Shown one piece after another: positions 24,401-39,400 of a stretch of 64,000 nt of DNA. The notes below the pieces were generated by a model. It made no database searches and was not told where the DNA came from. It saw only the letters and a list, made by a program, of their open reading frames with translations. The position numbers were made by a program, and so were the translations under genes. Where the stretch lies: NCBI GenBank assembly GCA_026545225.1, contig CM048850.1, positions 8,295,501 to 8,359,500 of the forward strand, given 5' to 3'. The DNA comes from Cornus controversa. Its lineage: Eukaryota; Streptophyta; Magnoliopsida; Cornales; Cornaceae. Position 1 is the first letter of the stretch. Every line of letters begins with the position of its first letter.

Positions 24401-27400
24401 CATGATTTCTAGAGTTGCTGGAGAATAGCCGCTGTTTATGGTTCGATTGTTGTTTGGTGCCTTTATTATGCTTCCTTCGAGAATTAGCATTTCCAGGCAC
24501 TTCACAGCCACTGACTCCAACAAAATATTCACCAGCCCTTGTATTTGTTACAGCAGAAGCAGTGCCATCTTTACATTCATTACTTGAGTAATTTTTTCTA
24601 CGATTAGATTGCTTAGCTTTCAATTCCTAGCAGGATGGAACAAATTAGACCAATTTTGACAATGTTAATATCTTCAAAGAGAAAATAAATAATTGCAAAA
24701 GAATGAGGCTGACAAGTGAGAAGTAGAAAAACGAACAACAGTTCAATCAACCTGCTCATAAAAGTAAATGCCATCATTAATAGCGGAAGCAAGCTCATTG
24801 GATATGGATTTTGATTCCTTCACACCAGCTCCACATCCTTCACCTGTCCTATTATTCTGCACAGAAAACAAAGGACATTAGTCATTGAATACCAACAGAT
24901 TAACTGCCAATCATTGTATCAGTTCCCATTTCGTCCTACAACCTTTGTTGAGCCAACATCATCCAAATAGATAATTACATGATAAGAAGAATAACTTTAG
25001 AACTAGTACAGGAAATGAATTAAAGAAATTCTTTTAGTAACTTCTAAATTAATTTTTTGGTAAGTAAATTGAATAAGATATTGACACAATACAGGAAGAA
25101 AGGAAATGCAACCAAAGGTTATGCTGCAATATGGCAGGAAACTGTCCACCAGCTAAAAATTGATTGATCATGAAGCCCTTTTCAAGCCTAGAGAGCAAAA
25201 CTATAGCAGATCTCAAGACAAAACAAGTGCAAGGGTGGTAGCCCTTTTCAAGCCTAGAGAGCAAAACTATAGCAGATCTCAAGACAAAACAAGTGCAAGG
25301 GTGGTAGCCCTTTTCAAGCCTAGAGAGCAAAACTATAGCAGATCTAAAGACAAAACAAGTGCAAGGGTGGTAAGAGTGGTTAGTTGCAGTCGAATAAGCA
25401 AATGAAGCTCAAAGTCAATCTTGCTTATCACTCTTGGAGTGCAATGCAGCTAAATGGCTTCTAGGACAATGCTCAAAATTGATCATGACTGTGCATCAAC
25501 TCACCTTCTACGACATTTATAGAGCCTATCAATCTGAATGATCTACCAGTTCTATCATATTATCTTTTTGCAGATAAAAGAGGGATTCAATTATTTTGTT
25601 CGCATGAGGTGTTCCTCTCTACTTCATTTATTTAGGTGGTCTCTAATTTGCCGAGATCAATTAAACTAACTACATTCAGTTACATAGCTGAATTAGGACT
25701 AAATTTTTTTCTACCACTCCTCTTCATTTGCAGAAGCATTGCCTTTCTAAGAACCCAAATACATTGTTCCTCAATCAATAAGAATTTGTGTTCTCTCTAC
25801 CATTCCATTTCATTTGCAATAATTTGGCCATTCTAACAAGCCAGCCAAACGGCCACCACAAACAGGCAACCTTCCCTATGTAGTGAGAGGATCATGGGAA
25901 GCCACATTGGTTCAGGAATATAGTTTGTTATGAGGTAAAAGAAAAAGAAACAAAAAGGCAGAATCTGCCAAAGAGGTACTGTCTTAAGACAAGAAACTTG
26001 AATGCTCAGAATCAGAACTCTTCGATATCATTTTTAAGTTGACCATATGATTTAAAGCTATACATAATGATGCCAAATTTGCCAATCTCCTATGAATCCA
26101 GAATCTAGAGGCAGTAGAGAAGAGGGAATAAAAAAATAATCTTGTCTCAATTATGATGTGTCTTTCTTGTCAAAGTCGGTGGGATCCTAGTCTATGGTAA
26201 CTCACAAAAAAGATGGTTTCGAATGTTAGAAAACAAAACTACTCAATGAATGACCTACGTGAGATGCTGGGAGGAAAAGACAAAACAAACCTAACATGTA
26301 TGCCGATATTCTTGGGTGTGGTGTAGGCTCCTTTCCGATCTCTTATCTGGGTTTGCCACTGCAGACTTCATCAAGGAGAGCGTCTATTTGGGACCCTGTT
26401 GGAGAGCACTTTGAGAGGAGTCTAGCCGGTTGAAGCAATATCTTTCGAAAGGGGGGTGCAGAACTCTCATAATAAGTATTCTTTCGAGTCTTCCAACCTA
26501 CTATGTCACTTTTCCAGATTACTAACAGTTGCCCAAAAAGGGTCTTCATTGAGGTGATCTGTCAGATAACTCCCTTGCAGAGCATTGTGTGTATCAATGG
26601 CCCTGTTCGTTTCACTAAAGTGTCCCTAATAATTATTAAAATATGACGATTGTACTTGTAAACACATTTTTAAAAGGTTTCCCAATATCTCATTTGCTTC
26701 ATGCTCCTCTCTCACTCATAAAGGCATTATTATTGTCCACACCACTACCAAGGATTGTCATCGATATTGCCAATGCATCACATCAAAGAGGCTCATCCTA
26801 AATCATATTTATTTGATCATTTCTTAAATTTTTCTTACCTTTTCCAGAGATTTGTGATACAATGATGGTCTCATCTCAGGCAAAGGTGCTCTGCGATGGC
26901 CCATGACTGACTCGTCCACTCAGATAAACTGGGTTCTCTAACTCTTAGAGGAAAAACGCTTGGTTCAGTGATGAATAAATTGATGTAGGATGCTACAGTT
27001 TATGGTATATGAATATAAAGAAACAGAAGGCTTGTTTTTAGATGAATACAAAGATATTAATTCCTTGAGAGTTGAGACTTGAAATCAGTGATATTATCAG
27101 ATACAGGGTTTTTTCTTTCAGTAAATTTGATAATTCCATGTCTAACAGATAGTGAGGGAACGGGATCTCCCAAATAGTTTTCTTTGTGATTGAGAAGTGT
27201 TTGTTCTGTGTACTCTTTGCCTTTCCCTTCTTCAACTTTGTATTGCATTATAGAAGCAAATCAGAAATCTGTACATTGATTTATGTGTTCATGGACCTTT
27301 GTTAGCCTCATTTACTGGTCTAGTTGCAGAGGTTGGTTCTGGTTAGTTGGATTCATGAATCATATGTGTCCTGGTAAGCTTCTCAGTTTGTATGCAGATC

Positions 27401-30400
27401 CGATTGGCAGCCTTTGATGTCTGTTCAATATTTGGATTTTACAGTTTCCGAGCTATCTGGTATCAGATTCTGATATGGGGCCTTCAGTCAGTTTCATTCT
27501 ATTGTTGGGAATCAGTTTCTGACTTGGTTGGTATTGTGGAATTTCTCATAGTGTTTCAGACTTGATCTGCTGGCTATGTGCTCTCTTTGTCTGCTGTTTG
27601 TGGGGCTCTATAATCTGTTTCTATTCTGCTGGCATGCTTCCCTGGTCTGATCTGGGATTTTGGTGCTTTATTTTCTTCAACCATAACTGCTATGCTCTTA
27701 AGACAGCTCAGTTTAGATGTCTGCCTAAATTTCCCTCTATCCAGCCGTTATACTTGGTTATACAAGGATCCGGGTTTGGGCTGGTGTTGGATTAGAGGCT
27801 TTGGTTTCCGATTGTATAGTTTTCTGTTGTATAAGGTATTCTCATGCTCTATCTTTATGTAGTTTGAGCTCCCTTTTGGATCTTGTTGCTGTGGTGGTGT
27901 TGGGGCTTCAATGATACGTAGGTTGATCAGAGGCAATGCCCTCTGTAATGCTGTATGGCTTTATGCCTTTTTGTTCAATGAAAATCACTTACCTATAAAA
28001 AAAATTGTGTAAATATATAAACGCGCTTAACATTTATAAACCATTTAAATAAATTTTTTTGTCTCTGTTTAAATACACACATATTTTATCTTGTGGTTCA
28101 TATTGCAAAATATGTTTTTTCATAAGAGTTTCTGCGGGTGCTCTCTGTTCTGAAAGCTGCTAGTTCTTTCCAGTCAAAATATTTCAGTGTTGAGGGTTTT
28201 CATCAAGTACGCCATATAAGCTTTATGAGGTGTATTTGGTGGAGAAGGATGGGGCAGTGACAGGTTTAAAGTTTATATTTGGGGCTGGGGATGGAGAAAT
28301 GTCCTATAATCAAAGGTAGGCATCCTGGCTTTTAACAAGCACCTGACTGAAGGCTTCGGACAAAACAATGTACTTTGGTTGCACCTCGCACACTTTTAAG
28401 CTTATTCATGCTTCTGAACACTATCAGAGATGAGGCAAAAAGGCATTTACCTAATCAACCAGGCATGCTGAGAGAGAGATTGAAGATAGACCTAACCCTA
28501 TACCATCATTTTACACACAGTGATTGCTCTCAAACACAAACCAGTGTCCTCACCCTTGTCAGCCAAGCTCTTACCACTTGACAAAGCAATGACCCTAAGT
28601 ATTAGAGATAAAACTGATTTTACAAAACAAACAAATAGTTCATATAGTAAGAATCTAGTAATAAACCTCATCTATAAAAGAAATTAAAAAATAAAACAAA
28701 AAATTTAATACTAAGATCCCTAACCAAGAACAAAAGCAACTTTTACAAATATTCCATTATGGTTCACCAAGAAGCATGAAGCACTAACATCAATGAAGTA
28801 ATGGTGAGCTCCTGCTAGCAAAGACCCTGAAGTATTCAAAAACTAGTATCTCAGAACACCAAGTGTCATTCCATATTCCATAGATAGCCTCTGAAGACCA
28901 AATGTGTTTGACATTTCCTCAAAATCTCCAAAGGAACTTGTTTACAAAAGCAGTACTCATCAAGGACATAATGTGAATCTCCAAACTACACATTGACTTT
29001 AAAGAAACAAACCTTATATCGACAGATAAAATAGTAAAAAAATCTTCTCCCAAGAACAATTGCACGAGAGCCTCTAAAATTTTTCCAATTGCCTGCAAAC
29101 TAACAAGACACCAAAAAAAAAGGTATATAGATGGCAAATTGCTAGGATGATTTTTAAGCTGTGTCAATTCCTCAACTTATGATAGGTAGCACAAAATCCA
29201 AATCACTAATTACTTCCATTATCTCTTGAGAACCGAAACACTATACCAATATGAATGGTGTGCCAAACGGAAAACCCAAGTACGTAGAGGGCATATAATC
29301 TACAAGTTATCATCCTCCATGAGAACCCTGCAATTTTCTCCCATCATTTGCCAATTAACGGATGAACTTAATATCTTTCTCCTCTTCAAGATTTTCAATT
29401 TTTAGACCAATTATTTTGTCCAAGCCAAGTCAGCATCTTTGTTTTGCCTTCAGGTGCATTTCCCCTTCATTTCCAAAACATATAGGAAGTTACTACATAG
29501 CCTCTAGCACCCTTATTCTCTTAACAAGCTCCATGTTCTTAGTATCCAAACTAAAATAAGAGAAAACCATATATTTTCCTAAAATGGGCCAAATGAAAAT
29601 GTAAACATTCGATATAAAGTTCTATTGTTTTCTTAATGGTAAAAGGAACTATATCTTGATCTTTTTCATTTCTCTTAACATTCTTATGGTTCTTGAGATT
29701 TTTGAACAGAAATGGCAAATCACAGCATCACAAATAGATTGTTCAAAAGTGCATGAAAATAAATGACAAAAGACAATCAAGTGAAACCACTTGGATCATT
29801 CAGTTTTCAAGCACAATATGTTGAGAACGATTCAAGTTCATAAATAAATGAATCTGATGCTCAGCACCCTTTACCTGGGTCACAATTACAAGTCTCTCAA
29901 CAGCCTGATCACTGACGATAATCTCATCATCTTCATCATCAATCCTTTGGGAAGTAATGCCATCCACAAATAAACAAGACAATTAGTAAAGTACATGAAT
30001 AAGGTTAAGAGGAACAATGAGTAAATATCATTTTACTGCTACTGTGCAACTGATAATCTCTCTAATAAAGCAGATTACACTGGTACTCTATTTGAACAAA
30101 TAAAACAAATGCATCCTTGTTGCAGGTTACACAAGATCAAGGGATGCAATGCAATAATTTTCACTGCAATATACATTTTACATTTATCAACTTCTCAAGA
30201 CAAGCATTTAATGCATTCACACCAAGTGGAAAAAGTTATGTTTCCAAGACTAATCCTCCAAATTTAAGAGGTTCACTTTAGCTTGTTTAGAACTTTTCAT
30301 AACTACTTCAAAAGGGTATTTTGGAAACTTAAAAAATATTGTTCATTGACTTTTCAAAATGGACAACTATTATGGGGAATCCCAAAAAGGAAAGATGAAC

Positions 30401-33400
30401 GATTAAATTGGGATAAATGGAGTAATCACAATGGTATTTTCTTCTTCATGAACCTTTTGAATTATTTTCAATTGAAATGCTGCAATCAAATGCTAAAACG
30501 CAACTGCCATAAATTACGTTGGAAGAAGTTCATGACAGAAAATAAGACCAACCTAGTAGCATGAGTCTCTACTATGAGATTCTCATCTAAAGCTTCGTTA
30601 AGGGTTGGATGGTAGCATTATATAAAACAAATTCCCATGGGCAATGTCAACTATAAAATATAAACCAGTGAATAGGTTTAATAAATAGGTTACAGATTTT
30701 CTTGAAAACCTTTAAATTTTATAAGCTTATAATTAGTTGTGAACAATACTTCCCTCCTTACAGCTGACATGACTTGAGATTTGGTATCAGTTTAACCCAC
30801 CTATAAAAGTAGGTAATTTTTCTTTCCTTTTTTTATATTTTTAATAATATAAAAGGGCACGTGGTCTAATGATATCATGACACATCAGCTGTAAGGATGG
30901 GGCTGCTCCTTATAGGTATGGAGGCAAGTATTGTTAGATTAGACTGCATGCCAGCCAGTCAAGGGCGCGTGCTAGCAAAGATGGCTACTTTCATTTTTGC
31001 AACAGTTGACTGAAGATTTCAGATACAGCAGACTAGAGAGGAGGAAAATAGAATACCCAACCCTAAGTAGCAAGAATGTAGGCTTTGTAGAGTTAAGACT
31101 TCTTTTTTCTTTTGCTTTTTAAAAATAAAAATAAATAAATAAACCTTTTTAGTAATTAGTTCACTTTCTCTTCTTTGCTTTGAAGGTGTCTCCTCCCCCT
31201 TTCTACCTTTTTCCTTCTCCTGTAACATCTCAACCAAAGGAATGTAAAAAATTGCAAAAATACAAAAATAAAAAACTTACAGTATCAACCAAATTTACAC
31301 TGTGGCTTACTTGTAAATTGATAATCGAAATTGGTGCTTAACTGTTTACATCGTTGAAGCAAAATACATACGTAATTGAAACACAATATGACTATATAAA
31401 TCAAAAGAAGGAAAGCAAAACACTCCCAATTAAGGCATCAAACATGTACAAAAGCATGTAGTACCTCCTTGCAGAAAGATGATTCTTCTTAATTGTTCTC
31501 TGGTCAAGTTCTAGCTCTTCATCAAACATGAATGTGCTTGCAAAATCATTAGATAGGTCATCCAGATTTTGTCCAGACATATTTGATGGGACTTCAATGC
31601 TTACAGTTTTCTGGATTTCATGATCAACAAAAGTTGCAGGCTCAGTTCCTCGTGAACAGTCAGGGTCAGGGGAACCATCAATAGCGCCAAGGCCTGAGGG
31701 CTTGATGTTTGAGTCAGAGTTCGATCCCCTGCTTGAATCATCATTTCCTACACCAAATACTTGTTTTTCATCATCACAAAGATTCTTCTCCTTGTTGTCT
31801 TTTCCATTACCATTACCTGATACTTTTTGAGTACCTCTGTCTGATGACAAGTGCTCCACCAAACATCCATTACTTGATGGAAATTCAGCAGTTCCTTTAC
31901 AGGTGCCCTTCGAATCACCTTCATTCAACTCATTATTCGTTAAAACAATGGTAGATTTCTCTACAAGTAGTCCCTGGGGAGTTTGATCAATTGAGGACGA
32001 TTTACACGCAGAGGAAGGTAGGATCCACTTTGACCACACATCACGTCGCCGCACCTTGTCACCCTACAGAAATAAAAGTCAATCTAGGTGATCGGAAGGA
32101 TCTTCAAATAAAAGCAGAGCATTAGAAACAGAAAATTTCAAAAAGAAAAATACTTTTTGTCCCAAAATTTTATTCGAAAACCAATTACCAAAGAGAGTAA
32201 AAAAACCTAACCTGCACTTCAACAGCAGTAGAACTCTGCAGTGCATCAAGGATAAATGTTATGTCTGTACTCATTTTCTTAACCTGCAATTCATAATACA
32301 AGATGATATCATAAGCTAAACACATTGTGTCATTTTAAGCAACAAAATAAAGATATGTTAAGTAAATTTAAAACAAGCCATATAACACTTGAGGATATAT
32401 AGCGTAATATTAAATACTAAATATCACTCGTGTGCGGAAAGAAAAAAAGAAAATAAAAACACTGCTGTAAATAATTTGCAGCATTCTAGCATAAAAATAG
32501 GCAAAACTTTTTCAGAACATACCCTTTTAAAGTCAGCAATGATAGATATTGGAACCCAACCTTGGCCATCCATCAATGAAAGCAAGTAGTGATCATTCTG
32601 TAGATTTCCATCACTGCCACAAGGAAGTGGACAAGTTAAACACTCAAACATCATAGCCTGTATTATATAAACATGTGCCCTTCATTTTAGTAACTAAACT
32701 ATTTATATGAGAAGTCCCATGGGCACGTTTGCATGTTACAGTGGCTCCATCATCTTTTATGCAAAAGTTGAAGGTGCAAGTCCATCAATGTTGGAGAACC
32801 CATTAAACAAAATGGCAGCTCTTATCACAAACTATAGTACCTTCAAAGGCAATCTAGAAGACACAACAGCCATTTATCATCCAAGAAGAGAGAGAGAGAG
32901 ATGAAAACCCACCCGTTATTGTGCTTCTGCATCAACGTACACCATAGAATTGCATGACATTGATGCATGGACACACAATGGTAAACCATACACTATTTTC
33001 ACCTAGAAAGGGATTAAAGAAACTAACTAGAAACAGAGGGCCTGAAAACAGTTTTCAAGAACTCTGAAAACAAAAAACAGTTTTCAAAGAAGTACACAAA
33101 GACTGTTCTCTGAAATTAGGCCTTTTTTGAACTCAGTTTCAGAACAATTTTAAAACAACTGTTACCAGACAAATTCTTGAATTGTTTTCAGTTTTTCAGA
33201 TCTCTGATAACATAAAACTATTCCCAGAAAAATAAACCAAGCAAGCCCAGAATTTCCCTGAGATGACTCACCTGAAATAATATTCAATTTGCTTTACTAC
33301 GTTAGCTCTCAAAGCTAATGTCTCTGAAGGCATCTTAGAATTCCCAGAATTTAAAAGGTGTGGAACAAAGTGCGCTGGATAAGGTATTGGCGCTGCAGCA

Positions 33401-36400
33401 GGAAGATAATATATAGATCCAGGAGGACCTGTGTCATGACAAAAAAGCCATTTTGGATGAGTTAACCCCCAATAATTTAAAAAGAAAAAAAAAAGGAAGA
33501 AAAGGAAGAAAAGAAAGAAAGGTTGAAAATGTGTGGTAAAAAATGCACATCATTGTGCTAATGAGTGATAAAGATTGTCAGATGAAAAGGAGAATTAATG
33601 CAAGAAATATACAACTTTGTATCCATTAATGCAACTTAGGACCAAATTATTACCTGGAAAATTTGGTCCACCAATGAAGCCCGGAACTGGACCAAAAAAC
33701 GGAGGCCTGATAAAAGCCCTTGGCCCAACACTTTGTTGCACATGGATGTTCTCTCTTGGACCAAATGCGCGTTGATTATGCCATGCAGGATTAAAATGCC
33801 CACCAGGCTCTTGGACATTAGGTCTTCTATTAGGAAAATTGCCGACATATGTATTGGGATTGCCACGAAGTGGAGGCGGAACACTCATATTAGCATCTAC
33901 CCCATTAACTGGTGGAGCAAAAGCTTGCACAGGGGTCTCACAACCAGACTTCACAAACTGAGTTTCAACACTTGGAAAGGGTCCAGGGCAAGGCTGGTAA
34001 GTGTATCCAGGGAATGGAATGTGTGGCCCTGGAACCATGGTATGAAAAAAAGGTGGGACTGATGGTTGATGAAAGGGTAAGGGTACAGGAAAAGGAGGTG
34101 CATAATTTGGATTCCGTTTGGATCCTGCTTTTTGCTGACCTAATGATGAGTGCTTATGCAAAGAATTATTGTTTCCATGCCCACGCGACTTTTGCTGCTC
34201 ACCTGATCCCTGGAAGACCAGAAAGATACAAGAGGAAAAACACTATAAATAAAGCTTCTGTAACTTAGGCCAGTGTATCTATTCAGAATAAATTAAATAA
34301 AAAACAAATATGAAGCCTTAGATCATTATGGATTGGGTCATCACTCTCCTTGCCTCTTTCTCATATTAGATCAGAACATTTTATCTTTATTGATTTCACA
34401 ATGTGTAATATATACACACGTGCACACACATTTATTTATATATAAAAAAAGTACTCATGCATGTATGTATGAATATGCACATGATTATATCTTGCCACGA
34501 CAAGCAGCACAAGGTTTTATTTTATAAAAATGTGGGTCATAAATCAATGCTTTACTTGGAACTCAAAACAAATTTATAACTATTAAGATGAGCACAAGCA
34601 CAGTAAATAAAACATTTTCAATATATAAAATTAATGCAAATATAGCAAATAGAAATGTGCATACAGGACCCAAGCATAATTACAACAAACAAGGCCTTTT
34701 CTGCTCTATTAAGGCCATAGCACAGGCACGGATGGGAAAAAGGTTTGGTTGTTGTTGTTGTAAGGCCATAGCCTCAATCAAACCACATGTTATCATATCT
34801 TTTTTTAGTCACTCAATCCATGTTAATTTTGGGAGCACAAGAAATTTAACCCAAGCATAACAAACAAACAAAATTTATTTAGGGTAACTAGCCAAAAAAA
34901 AAACCTCAAACCATTAATTTTTTTGCAAATAGCCCCTCAAATAGCAAAAAAACCCCTGAACTATCAAAATTTTGCAAATCAGATCACGCCGTTAAACAAC
35001 CGTTAGAAACTAAACAAAATTACAAAAATACCCATCTCCTAAACGATGTCATTTTATAAAGGTTTTCCTTACTATTTGCTCATCCAATAAATTTTTTTGC
35101 CACATTTACAATTTTATATATATATATATACTCCCTCTGTTCCAAAATACATAGGTACTTTGGGAACTATGACTCACAAAATTGTGAGTCACAATTCCCA
35201 AAGTACCCAAGAATTTTGGGATGGAGGGAGTATATGTTAAAGAAAAGTGAAAAAGGAGAACCCACCAGTTTCACAGTGATCCACCCCCTTTTTTCCTTAT
35301 TCTTCTATTACTTCAAAACCCTAATACATACAGAGAATTATATATGTGTGTGTGTCTATATATACACATAAACACTTGAAATTGATTCGTCTTTGTGAGT
35401 GACATAATGATCTTGCCATTGTTAGCTTTCAGCAACTCCACCACAAAAACAACTCAAATTGATTCATGTTTGGTTTATAAGTTGTGTTACCAAATTTCTA
35501 CTCAAAACATGGGTTGCAATATCTATCAAAGACATGAGTAATTCATCTCTAACCACGGGAAAAATTTTATGACTCGTTTTTTCGCTTGCGGGTTTTGGAC
35601 CCTGATTAGGACTCTCTTGTAGCCCAATATATAAGGGCATCTAAGGGTTTGAAGTGAGTAACGAGAGAAAACATTAAAAACGCAGAAAGAGAGTGAGAGA
35701 GCGAGAGCTAAGGTTTAGGGTTAAAACTTGTAATCTCCTATTTTTCACATAGTGAAATCTTTCACCAAATCTTCGCCATGGACGTAGGCACATCACCGAA
35801 CCACGTAAATTCCTGTGTTCTGTGTGCTGTACTTGTTTCATTTTGTGTCATATTTCATGATTGTGCTTGGTTCGCGACAGTTTTTCACAACAAATACAGA
35901 GATGAAGATCATCGAAAAATATGCCACAAATCTCTCAAGCTGAATCACAAATCTATGCTAAAGTAAGTTGAGACTATATAGACCAATAATGACATAGGTA
36001 TGACACCAGACAATATCTCAATTGATCAAAATTTTGCAAAAAAAATGTTATCAAAATATGGTAAGCTTCAATCAAAAGCTAGATTGATTGAAGTAGTGAC
36101 AGAGGTGCTTGATCGAAGTGTTGATCAATCGAACCCTGTGAAAACCTGCTTTAGAAACTCTCAAATTCGAATTTCAAAAGGATCAATTTTCCTATTTTTC
36201 ATTGAATGCTTATATTGGCTATAAATATAGGGTTATAGTCAGTGTAGTGTATCTCTCACGGAGCATTCAAAAGTCCAACGAGAAGAGGATCGTTTGATGA
36301 ACGGATTTGTTGACAGATCAGAGGTGGTATCAGAGCATATCGATTGTAGATTTTACAATTGGTATCAAAGTGGGTTACTTAATAGGGAGTTGATCTATAG

Positions 36401-39400
36401 GGATAATTATTCAATTAATTTTATTTACTCTGATGATTAAGCTTTCTTTTATAGTTTAATGCATGATAGTCGCGATTCTAGTTTATCTGATAGTGATAGT
36501 GAAAGAGAAATAAATCTGCTTAAAAATCATTATATTACTTGCAATGCCTCTGACAATGAATTGATTAATTCAAAATCTCGTAATGAATCTAGTTTTAATT
36601 ATTATGATTTGTTGAGTAACAAAATGATTTTCCAATTTAAAATTGAAAATTTCTGAAGAGTTGGATAGAATAAAAGCAATGGAACTTGAATCTGAAAAAT
36701 ATATGTTACAAATTGTTAAATCCACAATTCAAGTTCCTAAACTTTAGGAAGAGAAAAATCTGTTATTTAGCAGACTAAAAGCTTTAGAACTAGAGGTTGC
36801 ACAATCAAAAGAGCTCAATGAAAACTTAAAATTGAAAATCAATAACCTAGAAACTAACTTTAAGAGAAAAAAGAATGTGGTAGGGACATCAAAACTAGAT
36901 TCCAAGGTACTGCTGAAAAACCTTCAAAAGGTAAAGTTGTTAATAAGAAATCTAGTAAAGCTAAAAAGTTAGATCCCCGTTCCTACTTATAATTATTGTT
37001 CAGAAAAGGGTCACATAAAATGCAAATGCTTGAAAGAATAAAAAACCCTAAGAAAAGTGAAAGCATTATAATCTTTCAAAAGCAAACTTATTGAACAAAA
37101 TGTCATACATTTAGAAAAAGTTCACACTAATTTAATTGGGGGATATATTGAAAAAACAACTCAACCCAACTAGGTTAAAATACCTTATGAAGGCTATTGT
37201 ATTGCATGATTATGATTGATATTAGTTTCAATCAATATATGTATATCTATATCTGTATATTAGGTAAAAAATTACATTTTTATGTTTATTTGTGTTCCCA
37301 TGAACACATGAGTCTTTTGGTTATTGGATAACATGATGACACTAAGATTAGAACACAATAGACATATTTAATATAGAAAGAAGTATTGAAATTCTTTTAA
37401 ATTAAGTTGATAATTAGTTCATTAACTTCTCTTCCAATGTTAGGGAAGCATTATTACTAGAAAATTCAAACACTCATTCTTCATCTGCACATAATCAAAT
37501 TCTACTCATCTTGGTGCCCGATCACCATTGCATATCAGAAATGTTGAAGAACACAAATTTTAATTATCCTGGAAACTTTATTAAATAATAGCAATAACTC
37601 GATCATAAAGAAAAATTTAAGATCAAAGGGGAAAAACCACGGCCTAAACCAACTATTCTTGATCTCAGTATCTTTCAGTGGAAAATAGAATTGCTCATCA
37701 ACATGTTCAATGATTAGAAATATAAATCATAAAGGTACCAAAAACAAAAAAAATATAATACTTCAAATTGTTTTAAGGAGAATAATCAACACTATTAACC
37801 ACACGTATAACTCAAATGGTATCTTTTCCTCGCACATGGGAGGTTGTGGGTTCAAGCCTCTATGGGGCAAATTTGGGTGTCTCTTTGTGAGTTCAGATGT
37901 GAGTTTACTTATCTACCAAAGAAGAAAACGAATAATAACATTATATCTATTATTTTTTCTTTTCTTTGCTTCCAGTAAGTAGAGAAATTCATCTTAGCAA
38001 CTAAAGTTCATTAAAAAGCCTCGAGCAATTCAAGTTCACCCCAAAAATATGCACATCAAACATTAGGAGCTATGGAATTAAAAACACTTCAACATAAATG
38101 CTTTTCAAGCATTTTTTTTTAACCAAAATCATTTAATTTTATTGTTTAGCCTTTGCTCTCTGATACTTTATGTTGAGAAACAAGCCCTAATCACGAACCA
38201 CCAAATATTATGATATGATAATAAGTAAACAAGCACGAAAAAATTTGCAAGAACACACCAAGAATTATACGTGGTTCGGTTAAACAAGCTTACGTCCACG
38301 AAGAGCCCAATTTCACTATATAGATTGTAACAGTACAAGTTGAAGAATTGTATCAAAAGTATGCTCAACTCTCAACCCTTAACTCTAATACACCCAATCT
38401 CACTCAAAAGGAAATCACAAATTCTAGTCAAGAATTCTCTCTCTAAGTGTCCTCTCAATAACAATGAGAATATTACCTCTATGCAAGAGTTGCCCTCTCA
38501 AAACAATGAGAATAACCTCTCAAATACAATGAGTATTGCCTCTTTTCTTCTCACTTGCTACAACCTATAACATAGGTAACTATTTATAGAGCCCAAAATC
38601 CAATTCCTTGGTGGACAAGGATTACAATTCCTTAGAACCCAAGACTTGCCTAACAAGTACTTTCCTTCCTTGAGACTAAGACTTGCCTACTAAGAAATTA
38701 CCTAATAAGATACAACTCTATAATAGAAACCTAATCATAATAGGAATTTGAGCCAACCTAACAAATCTCCCCCTTGGCAAAAATTTTGACTGAAGTCTTC
38801 AATACACGAGACTCCCGTCTGCAAATCCACAAATGATTCATCGGCCTTTCAAACTCCAGCTACATAATCCGAATCAAGTATGAAACAATACTCCCCTTGA
38901 TACACACGGCCAATGCATTCATGCCGCTGAATTAAGTCAACACTATCAAGTGACTTTGGAAAGAGGCTTCGATGCAACCCTTCTCCAAGAAGGAACTTCC
39001 ATCCCACCCACGTCTGTCCAGAAACGTGTAACCCGTGTCTTCGAAAAATCAAACGAAACACGTCTCAAGATCTTGTTACCATGTGCACCCCGTTTCTTAT
39101 CCACAATCGAAGTCTGAGTGTCATTGGCACTCCCCACCAGTTGTACAAACCTCCACTCTGTTCTCCTCGCATTATTACCATGCAGGCCTTAGTGATCTTC
39201 ATGACTCCCCCTGCAATGGAGCACTTGCAGCCCATAAAGTCTAACAGGCTCAAGGAAATTAGATTACACCGCAACTTGGGTGCGTAAACAACATCCCCCA
39301 AAGTGTGTTCCGCCCCATCAAACATTTTGAACGGCACACTTGTCACCATTAGGCAATGTCAAAGAACTACCATCCAGTTCTTTAAATGAATCAAAATAAT

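Noticed and set aside
25175-25372. Possible CRISPR-like array
   Set aside because: Units are 66 bp and contiguous with no unique spacers, in a eukaryotic intron; it is a plain tandem repeat.
25049-25405. Frames with a 22-residue repeat on both strands
   Set aside because: They are caused by a 66-bp minisatellite whose period is a multiple of three; no start context or neighbouring domain.
31800-31900. CTGATGA followed by GAAA, as in a hammerhead ribozyme or retrozyme
   Set aside because: The intervening sequence does not form the required stem II and it lies in a conserved LARP1 coding exon; chance match.
33733-34268. Plus-strand open frames of 109 and 118 codons
   Set aside because: They are shadows of LARP1 exon 2 on the opposite strand; the minus frame carries the conserved protein.
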